From Haematobia irritans (lineage: Eukaryota > Arthropoda > Insecta > Diptera > Muscidae): a DNA stretch of 64,000 nt. The DNA lies in assembly GCF_050003625.1 (NCBI RefSeq), contig NC_134400.1, forward strand, positions 66,792,126-66,856,125, in the 5' to 3' direction. The position numbers and the translations under genes are program-made. Shown here piece by piece: positions 32,753 to 41,663 of the stretch (positions are counted from its first letter, which is position 1; each line of letters starts with the position of its first letter). The notes under the pieces are model-generated. The model was not told where the DNA came from. It made no database searches and worked only from the letters and a program-made list of their open reading frames with translations.

Positions 32753-33496
32753 TAACCAAAGGGAATTTCAATACCCCCTAAGGAAATAGGCCTAACCGTG
32801 GGAGTTTTGCGATCTTTGCAGTACATGACTAATTCTGTCTTTGCAGGATTTACCCCAAGACCATTGTCTTTCGCCCATTTCTCAGTCATCCGGAGGGCCC
32901 TCTGAATAATATCTCTGATTGTGGATGGGAATTTTCCCCTGACCAGAGCAACATCATCTGCGTATGCCACCACTTTATTTATAGCAACATTCCAAAGAAG
33001 AGGTGATAGAATTCCTCCTTGGGGAGTGCCTCTGTTCACATACCTTTGTATGTTTGCTTGTCCTAGTGTGGCTGAAATACGTCTCTTCATTAGCAGTTCG
33101 TCTAACAGCCTGAGTATACATGGATCAACATCCAGAGTTGTCAGTCCATTTAATATCGAGCTCGGATGGACATTATTGAACGCCCCTTCGATGTCTACAA
33201 ACGCCACGATTGTGTATTCTTTGACAGATAGTGAGCTTTCAATAAAGCTGACTAGTGCATGTAGTGCGGTCTCAGTATACCTGCCCTTCGAGTATGCATG
33301 CTGTCGTTTCGAGAACAAACTTGAATCAATGCTAGTTCCAAGATAAATATCTATCATCCTCTCCATAGTCTTAAGTAGGAATGAGGATAATATGATTGGT
33401 CGGAAATCCTTCGCCCTCGAGTGAGAGGCTTTTCCCGCTTTAGGTATGAAAACGACTTTTGTTTCCCTCCACTTTCCTGGGATATATGATAAGTTG
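32698..33496 (-). pseudogene. LINE-L L4 ORF2, central part: reverse transcriptase
   Basis: The frame 32698-33366 (222 codons) holds KGRYTETALHALV, FVDIEGAFNNVHP (first catalytic Asp), NRGTPQGGILSPLLWN and AYADDVALVRG (catalytic Asp pair), then KYLGAIL. Upstream, in another phase, FLLKTMERMID and the KDFRPI block run to the Gypsy insertion at 33496. Compared with L5 a stretch before VVAYADD is deleted, so this RT is damaged. Confidence 0.85.
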
Positions 33497-33684
33497 TTTT
33501 AAGTATGTATCTTTATTCAATGAATATAAAAAGATTACACGTGCTTTTCAGAAGATCAATTTTATTGAACGGTTAGAAAAGGAATGAATACATGGTGAAG
33601 AATTACAAAAGAGTAAAATGTCATGTAAACATGTTATCGAAACATAAGTGTTACCGTATCGATAGTTTCATTACATACGTAACA
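33497..33684 (-). repeat. Gypsy 3' LTR
   Basis: 188 bp, TGTTACGTATG...CATACTTAAAA on the minus strand. Differs from the 5' LTR at one base only (GAACGGTTAG here, GAACGGATAG there, plus-strand reading). Confidence 0.93.
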
Positions 33685-33703
33685 TTTCTTCCCTTGAAAC
33701 TGA

Positions 33704-36700
33704 TTATGGCGAGAATAGAACCCTTGGTCTCCTCAGCCTTGTGGATCTTCTTGGTAGAGGAATAGGTTCATTTCGTATAGGTGTCGAGTTTTCCGGCGTA
33801 TGCGTCGATGAATTGGAATCATTATGTTGGCTAATGCTGTTGTGGTCGGTTATACTTTCATCCGAAACACTCTGATGAGGAGTACTACTGATATAATTTC
33901 TTCTTCTATTAGCAGCTTGTTCTGGGAATCTAGTATTCTCGGTGTTATCCATCTTATCGCTATCTTCATTTCCACTCGATGCACCTGTGGATCTTATCTG
34001 GTCAACGTGCCGTTTTACTTTTTTTCCTTGAAAGTTTATTTCATAGTGTAGGTCACCTATACGCAGTGTAATGATTCCAGGAAGCCATTTATTCATTCTA
34101 GGGTTGCCTGACAGAAAATACACGCGTTGATTTTGTTGAAATGATCGGAAGTTAGGATTGAAATTAATGAATTGTCTATCCATGATTCTGGTTTCAATAT
34201 TTTCTGGTCGGACTAAATCTAAACGGGAACGGAGAAGACGTCCAAGAAAGAGCATGGCCGGTGGCTGGCCTGTCGTACCATGTGGTGCATTTTTATATTG
34301 GCTTAGGAATTTATTCAAGTCTCTTTGTATCGATGATGTTGTTGACCCCATTACTTTTAATGCATTTTTAATTGTTTGGACACTTCTCTCTGCTTGGCCG
34401 TTTGTTGCAGGGTGGTAGGGTGCCGATTGTTTATGATAAACTACACCACTCGTTGATAAAAAGTTTCGAAACTCCGTCGAAGAGAAGTTTGTGGCATTAT
34501 CGGATACCACAGTATGGGGGACGCCGTATGCAGCAAACATTTTATCGAGAATTCCAATTGTCGCCTCAGATGTAGTTGATGCTGTGGTCTCCACTTCAAT
34601 CCACTTACTATATGCATCTGTTACAATTAAAAACATTTTCCCCAAAAATGGGCCAGCATAGTCTATGTGAATCCGCTGCCAGGGACCACGTGGGTACTCC
34701 CAATGGTGAGTGCCAAATTTTGGGGGTGTGTTTGCTATCATGGCGCATTTTGTACACGTTTTTGCTACTTCTTCTATGTCGTGATCAATCCCGGGCCAGT
34801 ATACAAATGATCTTGCCATACCTTTCATTTTCACAATGCCCAAGTGTGCGGCATGAAGATCTTCCAAAATTTTGTTAATTAGTGTAGTTGGAATTACAAC
34901 TCTATGTTCGAAAACCAAACACCCCGATGATAATTTATAATGTGCTTCTGGCGCCTTATACCCGGCGAAGCCAAGATCGGCTCCAGATTCCAAGATTTGT
35001 ACGATTTTGCCTAAATGAGGGTCTTTTCTCGTTTCCGTGGCTATGGTTTTCGATCTCGTGGGTAGTTGTTCAATTTGATGGATCATGAACCCGTCGAACT
35101 CATCTTCAAATATTTCAGTTGACTGTACAGAACCTTTGTTTTGTATTCTCGAACAATAATCTGCATTCACATTTTGTTTTGTAGGTTTATATACAATGTC
35201 GAAATTAAAGTTGCTGAGAAAATCTGAATAATTTGCCATTCGGCTAATGCACAGGGCCGACAAACTTTTCTGCGGGTGAAATATTTGGGACAATGGCTTG
35301 TGATCGGTCACTAGCGTAAAGTGCCTGGCATACACATACTTGAAGAATTTCTTAATGGCCCAAACTATCGCCAATGCCTCTTTGTCTATTTGTGGATATT
35401 TCATTTCGGTGACAGTCAACACTCTGCTGGCAAATGCTATTGGCCTCTCTAGTCCACCTTCTACTTTGTGGGAGAGCACAGCTCCCAATCCAGTCTTACT
35501 AGCATCCGTAGCCAAAATTAATGGAAGAGAGGGGTCGTACGGTATCAGCACTCGTGATGAAATCAGATCACCTTTAATACAGTCATATGCTTTGTCTGCC
35601 TCTTCATTCCATTTAAATTCGTCTTGTAGCAACAAATCGCGTAAAGGCCTAGATTTTGCGGAAAGATCGGGTATAAATGAATTATAATAAGTGGCCTTAC
35701 CGAGGAAAAGATTTAGTTCCTCCGGCGATGATGGTTTTGGTGCGTTTTTTATTGCGTCAATATGTCTAGTGGATTTGTGAATACCATTCGAATCGATTTT
35801 GTGACCCAAAAATTCAACGCTCGGACTAGCAAACACACATTTTGTTTTTTTCAACTTTAGCCCACTTTCTTGAAGTCTATTTAAAACAATTTGAAGACTT
35901 TTAAGCATTTGCTCAAAGTTTGGAGCATAAACCAAAATGTCATCAAAAAAACTCAATACATTTGGTATACCCTTTAAAACAGTTTCCATTCGGCGTTGCC
36001 AAATAGCCGGTATATTGGCAGCTCCATATACTGCCCGTGTGGGCCTAATCAAACCATGTGTCTGCGTATTTAGGGTCAGTACCTCTGCAAATTGATCGTC
36101 GATTTCTGACTGACTAAATATAGTGGCGTCTTTCATTTTGTTTAATAAGTCATCAACTCGGGGTATTGGATGCTCATCCACAATTATCCTCGGATTTACC
36201 GTCGGTTTGTAGTTGCCGGTTATTCGAATACCCCCTCCATTCTTAGTGACAACGTGTGTAGCAGATGCCCATTCTGAAAAATCGACTCGCTTATATAAAC
36301 CTGCGCTCAATTTATTATCTATTTCCTTTTCGTATTGTTCCCTCAATGCCACTGGTATTGCTTGCGCCTTTACAAAGATCGGTGTTGCATCTGGTTTGAG
36401 ATGCACTTTCGTTGGTGGACCAACAAGTTTACCTGGAACAATACTAAATATTGATTCATATTTTTTAAGTACCTCTCGTAATTGCATCTCCTCGTTTTCT
36501 GATACTTTAGGATTTGATGAGCTAATGCTCTTGACATCTTCCACTTCCTTGAACAATTTAGCAAAATCTATTTCATTCGAAAATTTTGATATCCACTCTC
36601 TTCCCATAAGGGTATCGTGGTCCCCATTGACAACGTGTATGTTAAGCCTGTGACAAGTCTTACCCATTTGTGCCGCAACAGATAAACGGCCTTTACAATC

Positions 36701-37804
36701 TAATTTGTGCCCAGAATAACTTCTAAACTGTCGGTCACTCGGAGCAAGTTTGAAATTTCTTTTAATTCTACACAAGGTCTTCATGCTCATAATTGCACAA
36801 GGCGAACCAGTGTCTAACTCCATTTCGATTTCCTTTCCATCAATTAATACCTTTACTAATTTTCTTTCATTTGAAGGAATCGAGTTTATTATTTCAATTT
36901 TGTCCAGAGATTGAAACTCTTCAACTGGTGACTCTTCTACAACTTGATATGTTTTGCTGCGACACATTTTTGCTATATGCCCCATTTTCCCGCATCTGTA
37001 GCACTTGGCTTGTTTGAACATACACATACCCCTTGCATGATTACCACCACACCCACCACAGCTATTTTGCTGTCTTGTGTTTGGTGGATTACCTGCACCT
37101 TTGCTATTCTTCGTTCTGCCATTGATTGTTGACCGAACTTTGTGCACTTCTGTCGAAGGGTTTATTTCCGTTGTTGTACTGTGCGTGAGTTCCCTTGCAT
37201 GTGCTATTTCATAGGCTTTCGAAAACGTGGCAGGGGTTTTGTTAACAATTTCGTCGCAAATATCGCGTGCTGACATCCCATGCAGCATATGTTCGATTAA
37301 CATACGATCCAAAAATTCCCCATACTCACAGTTGGATGCCGCCTGCTTGAGACGTAAAGCATATTGAGCCAAGCTTTCTCCTGGTTCCTGAATAATTTTA
37401 CGGAATTTTATGCTTTCTGCAAATTTATTCCTCTTTACATCAAAATGATTTACTAGAATAGATTTTATTTCCTCGAACATTAGTTCCTCGGGATTTCTGG
37501 GACTAACAAGAACTTTTAAAGCTGTATTCAATTCTGTGCCCATGTGGACACGTGCGAAGCTATGGTGTTGATCATTTGGTATTCTACTAAGGCTTAATGC
37601 CCATTCGAAACGTTGAAAATAATCAGCTACTGATGAATTAGTTTCTGCCTTGTACTCCGGCATACAAAAAGATGGTATCTTTGTACCTGACGAGCCTGTT
37701 TCTGCCGAATTTCCATTAGAAATAGATTCCGTTGCGCTTTTCACAGCTGCTTTTATTGCCGCAGCCAAGCTTTCAGTTAATCCTTTTAAAACTTCTTCGG
37801 TCAT
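33704..37804 (-). CDS. Gypsy gag-pol polyprotein, intact (1366 codons)
   Basis: Starts at a true ATG about 65 bases inside the 5' LTR. Gag: FKVRNKF-like retrotransposon-gag core, with knuckles CGGCGGNHARGMC (about residue 248) and CYRCGKMGHIAKMC (about 265). Protease: MELDTGSPCAIMS (about 327). RT: the usual LDLxDAY motif is replaced by SEIDDQFAEVL, and the catalytic pair reads SFFDDILVYAP (about 616). RNase H: LATDASKTGLGAVLSH (about 762) and TDHKPLSQI. Integrase: H-H-C-C finger ending CTKC (about 980-1022), then HIDYAGPF, VSDNATNF and NGQAERSVQ supplying D, D and E. Gag and pol share one frame, as in several single-ORF Gypsy lineages. No stops: a candidate active source copy. It yields the replication enzymes and particle protein for copying the element. 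Confidence 0.95.
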   Translation of the reverse strand: MTEEVLKGLTESLAAAIKAAVKSATESISNGNSAETGSSGTKIPSFCMPEYKAETNSSVADYFQRFEWALSLSRIPNDQHHSFARVHMGTELNTALKVLVSPRNPEELMFEEIKSILVNHFDVKRNKFAESIKFRKIIQEPGESLAQYALRLKQAASNCEYGEFLDRMLIEHMLHGMSARDICDEIVNKTPATFSKAYEIAHARELTHSTTTEINPSTEVHKVRSTINGRTKNSKGAGNPPNTRQQNSCGGCGGNHARGMCMFKQAKCYRCGKMGHIAKMCRSKTYQVVEESPVEEFQSLDKIEIINSIPSNERKLVKVLIDGKEIEMELDTGSPCAIMSMKTLCRIKRNFKLAPSDRQFRSYSGHKLDCKGRLSVAAQMGKTCHRLNIHVVNGDHDTLMGREWISKFSNEIDFAKLFKEVEDVKSISSSNPKVSENEEMQLREVLKKYESIFSIVPGKLVGPPTKVHLKPDATPIFVKAQAIPVALREQYEKEIDNKLSAGLYKRVDFSEWASATHVVTKNGGGIRITGNYKPTVNPRIIVDEHPIPRVDDLLNKMKDATIFSQSEIDDQFAEVLTLNTQTHGLIRPTRAVYGAANIPAIWQRRMETVLKGIPNVLSFFDDILVYAPNFEQMLKSLQIVLNRLQESGLKLKKTKCVFASPSVEFLGHKIDSNGIHKSTRHIDAIKNAPKPSSPEELNLFLGKATYYNSFIPDLSAKSRPLRDLLLQDEFKWNEEADKAYDCIKGDLISSRVLIPYDPSLPLILATDASKTGLGAVLSHKVEGGLERPIAFASRVLTVTEMKYPQIDKEALAIVWAIKKFFKYVYARHFTLVTDHKPLSQIFHPQKSLSALCISRMANYSDFLSNFNFDIVYKPTKQNVNADYCSRIQNKGSVQSTEIFEDEFDGFMIHQIEQLPTRSKTIATETRKDPHLGKIVQILESGADLGFAGYKAPEAHYKLSSGCLVFEHRVVIPTTLINKILEDLHAAHLGIVKMKGMARSFVYWPGIDHDIEEVAKTCTKCAMIANTPPKFGTHHWEYPRGPWQRIHIDYAGPFLGKMFLIVTDAYSKWIEVETTASTTSEATIGILDKMFAAYGVPHTVVSDNATNFSSTEFRNFLSTSGVVYHKQSAPYHPATNGQAERSVQTIKNALKVMGSTTSSIQRDLNKFLSQYKNAPHGTTGQPPAMLFLGRLLRSRLDLVRPENIETRIMDRQFINFNPNFRSFQQNQRVYFLSGNPRMNKWLPGIITLRIGDLHYEINFQGKKVKRHVDQIRSTGASSGNEDSDKMDNTENTRFPEQAANRRRNYISSTPHQSVSDESITDHNSISQHNDSNSSTHTPENSTPIRNEPIPLPRRSTRLRRPRVLFSP

Positions 37805-37869
37805 TATTTTCCAATTATCTCCAGGTGATTCTTTTCTATATATTTTTTGCTAATAACTTCTGACACCAA

Positions 37870-38057
37870 TTTTAAGTATGTATCTTTATTCAATGAATAT
37901 AAAAAGATTACACGTGCTTTTCAGAAGATCAATTTTATTGAACGGATAGAAAAGGAATGAATACATGGTGAAGAATTACAAAAGAGTAAAATGTCATGTA
38001 AACATGTTATCGAAACATAAGTGTTACCGTATCGATAGTTTCATTACATACGTAACA
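37870..38057 (-). repeat. Gypsy 5' LTR
   Basis: 188 bp. It would carry the promoter for the minus-strand gag-pol. A second copy lies in the duplication at 50992-51179. Confidence 0.93.
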
Positions 38058-38062
38058 AGTTG

Positions 38063-39468
38063 ATACATCCTTTATATATCACCGACAACCAGGGGATAAT
38101 TTTGTCAGTTACAGCTTGTAACTCCGCCGGAGTAATTCCATCAGGTCCGGGGGATTTGAATGGTCCAAAGCTATTTAGCGCCCATCTTATTCTAGTTTCC
38201 GATACAATTTCCTCGACAGGAAACGACCGCTGAGCAACTGTGGCACCGCCAGTACATGGTTCAACCGTCTGATTTCCAGGAAAATGTGTGTCCAATAGTA
38301 CCTCCAGCGTCTCCTCACTGGACGTTGTCCAATTGCCCTCCGATGTTTTAATGAAACCTGGAGCGGAGTTTGTGGATGCTAGAACCTTCCGTAGTCTGGA
38401 AGCCTCGGACGTATTCTCAATACTGCTGCAGTAATCATTCCAAGAGTTATGCTGAGCCTTTCTCAGTTCTCGCTTGTATCCTCTCAGATTCTTCTTGTAA
38501 GCGTCCCAGTCCTCAGGGGCTCTGGTGGACTTTGCCTTGTTAAAGAGCTTCCTGCAGGATTTCCTCATATTACTTATTTCCGTAGACCACCATGGTGGTC
38601 GATGTTTCCCCCTTGGCTTTCCTCTAGGGCATGCAGCTTTCAGTGAGATGTTGAAGGCCTTAGTAATCCGCTCCACTGCGTGTTCGATATCTTGCACATT
38701 TCTCATATTTGTCTCTGTTATTTCCGGTATCATCATATTGAACGATTCCCTATACCTATTCCAGTCAGCTTTCCTAACATTTGGCGGAAATATGATCTTG
38801 GTGATATGAACATCAAATTTAAAACTGATGTAGCGATGATCTGAGAAGCTGTGTTCACTTAAAACCTGCCACTCAGATATCATTTCATTCAGTTCTTGCG
38901 AGGCCAAGGTGATGTCCAAAACCTCTTGCCTGTTTTTAGTGACAAAGGTTGGGACATCTCCCTTGTTGCAAACTACCAGATTAGTACGCAAAATAAACTC
39001 TATTAGCGACTCTCCCCTTGCATTAGTATCACTACTTCCCCATATACTATGATGTGCATTCGCATCGCATCCCATAATGAGTTTCGTCTTTGTTTTCAGT
39101 GACTCCTCCACTAAGGTTTTAACGGCATATGGAGGCATCTCCCTGTCATGTCCCATGTAGACCGAAGATACCCAATATTTGCATTTGGCTATTTCTAAAC
39201 TTGCAACGACAGTGTCTGTATTGCACATTGAAGGAAGCAGAAACAAGTTGAGCTCGTTTTTAGCCATTATACAGGCTCGATTTACATCATTGCCAGTATA
39301 CTGCAATAGTTTGAACCCCGGAGTACTTAATTCACATATTTTGTTTTTATAAACATATGGTTCTTGAATAAGAACTATATCTATGTCCCCTTTCATCAGG
39401 AGAACTTTTAAGACAGCACATGCAGCTTTACAATGATGAAGATTTATCTGGAGGATCCGTAGGACCAT
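38063..39468 (-). pseudogene. LINE-L L4 ORF2, N-terminal part: endonuclease and linker
   Basis: The ORF2 ATG is at 39468 (MVLRILQINLHHCKAA); the frame reads 41 bases into ORF1. Endonuclease of the APE type: IVLIQEPYVYKN (catalytic Glu), MGCDANAHHSIWGS and SEHSFSDHRYISF (Asp-His). A linker with KSCRKLFNKAKSTRAPEDWD and the start of RT (PFKSPGPDGITPAEL) follow. The frame is undamaged up to the Gypsy insertion, where it ends within the LTR (TGTTACG) near 38044. Role: nicks the target DNA to prime reverse transcription. Confidence 0.88.
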
Positions 39469-40303
39469 CGAGATTTTCAACAACCGTCACATCAGCCGCT
39501 TCAATCGAGTCATCAATAATGTCCTCTTCAGAGATCTCGGTGACTCTCGCAATAACCATAGGTTCAACTTTGGTGAGTTCTGAGGCAATAAAAACATCCT
39601 CTCGCATACGGTATCTATCCATGTCTTCAACTTTGGTATCTCCCTCGACTTCGCAAGAGGATCCGCTTACTTCTGATTCAGACAGAGGCTTGTCCATTTC
39701 CGAATCCTTTAGCTGATCGTTTTTATACACCTTCATTTGGATATAATGAAAGCCAAAACATACACGGCCCTGGGACTTTGCTAGATGTGGCAAAGACTGG
39801 GTGTTCAATATAAACACTACATGCCGTCTTGGTCCATCCACTTCATCCAAACGGCCAACCTTCCAATCAGCTGTTGGAAGATCTGGATTGCATCGTTTCA
39901 GTCTATTTAAAATAGATTCAGGGTCAGAAGGGTTTGCAGGTATCCACGCATGTGCTCTAGGTTTAGCCGGTATGTCTTTCTTCTCGACTAACTCTAGAGC
40001 AGCTCCTTCCCAAACTTCACCAATTAGTATCAGAGCAGCTTTAAAACATTCTATAGACCTCTGGTCCTCAAATGCGACTAGCTTAAATCGTCCTTGATAC
40101 CAACCAGCCTCATGGTGTCGAGGATCTGGGCCGGGAAACTTTTCCAGCACCTGTGAGTAGACGCCAGACAAAGCATTCTCAATTTGACCCCATTTTTGCC
40201 TTGGAACCATACCGTCCAATGCTCCTTTATTAATGATGGCCATCACAAGGCTGTCTTTAGCAACTGAGGCAAACGATCTTTGATCCCTTTTGGAGGATGG
40301 CAA
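39428..40303 (-). pseudogene. LINE-L L4 ORF1, N-terminally damaged
   Basis: 291 codons remain open but no ATG begins them. Relative to L5 a block of about 50 bp (after the SAKQS codons) is deleted, which puts the natural start region out of phase. The core reads WYQGRFKLVAFEDQRSIECF and HAWIPANPSDPESILNRL, resembling the DUF4780-type domain of insect transposon ORF1 proteins, and an acidic C-terminus follows. No CCHC knuckle. A separate small ATG frame (MQRNSKSSTG, ending RPKHVVG) lies at about 40450-40325 and is probably the detached original N-terminus. Confidence 0.78.
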
Positions 40304-40319
40304 CTCATCCGGTGATAGC

Positions 40320-40740
40320 TTTGTTTAGCCGACAACGTGCTTGGGTCGACTGATCCTAGCTTCTTTGTCTTTGCCCAAATTTATAATTTCAGTCGATACA
40401 CGTCCACCGAGCTCTGAAGATAGCAACCCAGTGGATGACTTTGAATTTCGCTGCATGATGGCTTAATTTACCACCACACTTGAAATTCGTCCCAGTGGAC
40501 GGGTATCGACTGGAGTTATAAATTTGGGCAATGACCCAATTAGTTGACCTGTAGACGGGTCGACAGGTGGCGACACTTTGACAAGTCGAACCTTTTCCAA
40601 GGTAACGGCATCAAAAGGAGGTAATCCCTCACGAAAGAGATTCAAGGAACGCAGAAATGCTTTGTTTATCCTAAAGAAATTAGGATCAGTCGACCCAAGC
40701 ACGTTGTCGGCTAAACAAAGCGATTCCTTAAAATGGGCTC
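40320..40740. promoter_or_regulatory. Head-to-head junction of LINE-L copies L4 and L5
   Basis: The 5' regions of the two copies point away from each other with no other DNA between them; the turning point is at about 40460 (GCTTAATTTACC). Arms containing CCGACAACGTGCTTGGGTCG pair with CGACCCAAGCACGTTGTCGG about 340 bp away. LINE promoters are normally internal to the 5' UTR, so this may act in both directions; that is inference. Copies of the junction are at 53442-53862 and 62742-63160. Confidence 0.7.
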
Positions 40741-41663
40741 AAGGAATTCTTGATGCTGAAAAAAGGGAACGATCACCGGATGAGCTGCCATCCTCCAAAA
40801 GGGATCAACGATCGTTTGCCTCAGTTGCTAAAGACAGCCTTGTGATGGCTATCATTAATAAAGGAGCATTGGACGGTATGGTTCCAAAGCAAAAATGGGG
40901 GGAAATTGAGAATGCTTTGTCTGGCGTCTACTCACAGGTGCTGGAAAAGTTTCCCGGCCCAGATCCTCGACACCAAGAGGCTGGTTGGTATCAAGGACGA
41001 TTTAAGCTAGTCGCATTTGAGGACCAGAGGTCTATAGAATGTTTTAAAGCTGCTCTGATACTAATTGGTGAAGTTTGGGAAGGAGCTGCTCTAGAGTTAG
41101 TCGAGAAGAAAGACATACCGGCTAGACCAAGAGCACATGCGTGGATACCTGCAAACCCTCCTGACCCTGAATCTATTTTAAATAGACTGAAACAATGCAA
41201 TCCAGATCTTCCAACAGCTGATTGGAAGGTTGGCCGTTTGGATGAAGTGGATGGGCCAAGACGGCATGCAGTGTTTATATTGAACACTCAGTCTTTGCCA
41301 CATCTAGCAAAGTCCCAGGGCCGTGTATGTTATGGCTTTCATTATATCCAAATGAAGGTGTATAAAAATGATCAGCTAAAGGATTCAGAAATGGACAAGC
41401 CTCTGTCTGAATCAGAAGTAAGCGGATCCTCTTGCGAAGTCGAGGGGGATACCAAGACATTTGAAGACATGGATAGATACCGTATGCGTGAGGAGGCTTC
41501 TACTGCCTCAGAACTCACCAAAGTTGAACCTATGGTTATTGCGAGAGTCACCGATATCTCTGAAGAGGACATTCTTGATGACTCGATTGAAGCGGCTGAT
41601 GTGACGGTTGTTGAAAATCTCGATGGTCCTACGGATCCTCCAGATAAATCTTCATCATTGTAA
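40548..41663 (+). CDS. LINE-L L5 ORF1 protein (DUF4780-like)
   Basis: Open from 40548 (after TGA 40545-40547) to TAA 41661-41663, but without an ATG near the start: the position matching the ATG of L4 reads ACA here, so the true start is lost or a non-ATG codon is used (TTG at 40578 gives 361 codons). Order: basic region (RKRFKERRNALFILKKLGS), RSFASVAKDSLVMAIINKG, the core WYQGRFKLVAFEDQ through HAWIPANPPDPESILNRLK and VFILNTQSLPHLAKSQGRV, then an acidic serine-rich end. Expected role: binds LINE RNA in the transposition particle. No zinc knuckle is visible, unusual for I-type LINEs. It overlaps ORF2 by 41 bases. Confidence 0.82.
   Translation, partial: PVDGSTGGDTLTSRTFSKVTASKGGNPSRKRFKERRNALFILKKLGSVDPSTLSAKQSDSLKWAQGILDAEKRERSPDELPSSKRDQRSFASVAKDSLVMAIINKGALDGMVPKQKWGEIENALSGVYSQVLEKFPGPDPRHQEAGWYQGRFKLVAFEDQRSIECFKAALILIGEVWEGAALELVEKKDIPARPRAHAWIPANPPDPESILNRLKQCNPDLPTADWKVGRLDEVDGPRRHAVFILNTQSLPHLAKSQGRVCYGFHYIQMKVYKNDQLKDSEMDKPLSESEVSGSSCEVEGDTKTFEDMDRYRMREEASTASELTKVEPMVIARVTDISEEDILDDSIEAADVTVVENLDGPTDPPDKSSSL

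Larger units (their letters stand above)
33497..38057 (-). mobile_element. Full-length Gypsy retrotransposon with intact gag-pol frame
   Basis: 4561 bp with 188-bp LTRs at both ends, inserted in LINE-L copy L4 with a 5-bp target duplication AGTTG (33492-33496 and 38058-38062). A single gag-pol frame, no env. Directly inside the 5' LTR (minus strand) TGGTGTCAGAAG could be a primer binding site complementary to a tRNA-Leu 3' end. LTRs differ at one base, so the insertion is young. Confidence 0.95.
31229..40460 (-). mobile_element. LINE-L copy L4, interrupted by a Gypsy element
   Basis: The 3' part is 31229-33496 and the 5' part 38058-40460, minus strand; Gypsy occupies 33497-38057. The 3' end carries the family tail (GGTTAGGTTAAAGTGGCAGC on the plus strand). 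ORF2 is split at the segment just before the RT KDFRPISL motif. With the insert removed the copy is about 4.7 kb. It meets copy L5 head to head at about 40460. The 5' part is also present in the second duplication unit. Confidence 0.88.

Noticed and set aside
32921..36653. Plus-strand frames opposite Gypsy gag-pol and LINE-L RT
   Set aside because: Shadows of the minus-strand genes, cysteine- and leucine-rich in composition, without domains.
40463..40702. 79-codon minus frame at the head-to-head junction (also 53585 and 62880)
   Set aside because: Antisense of the L5/L7 5' region, beginning on LINE-derived codons; no family resemblance and better explained as a shadow.
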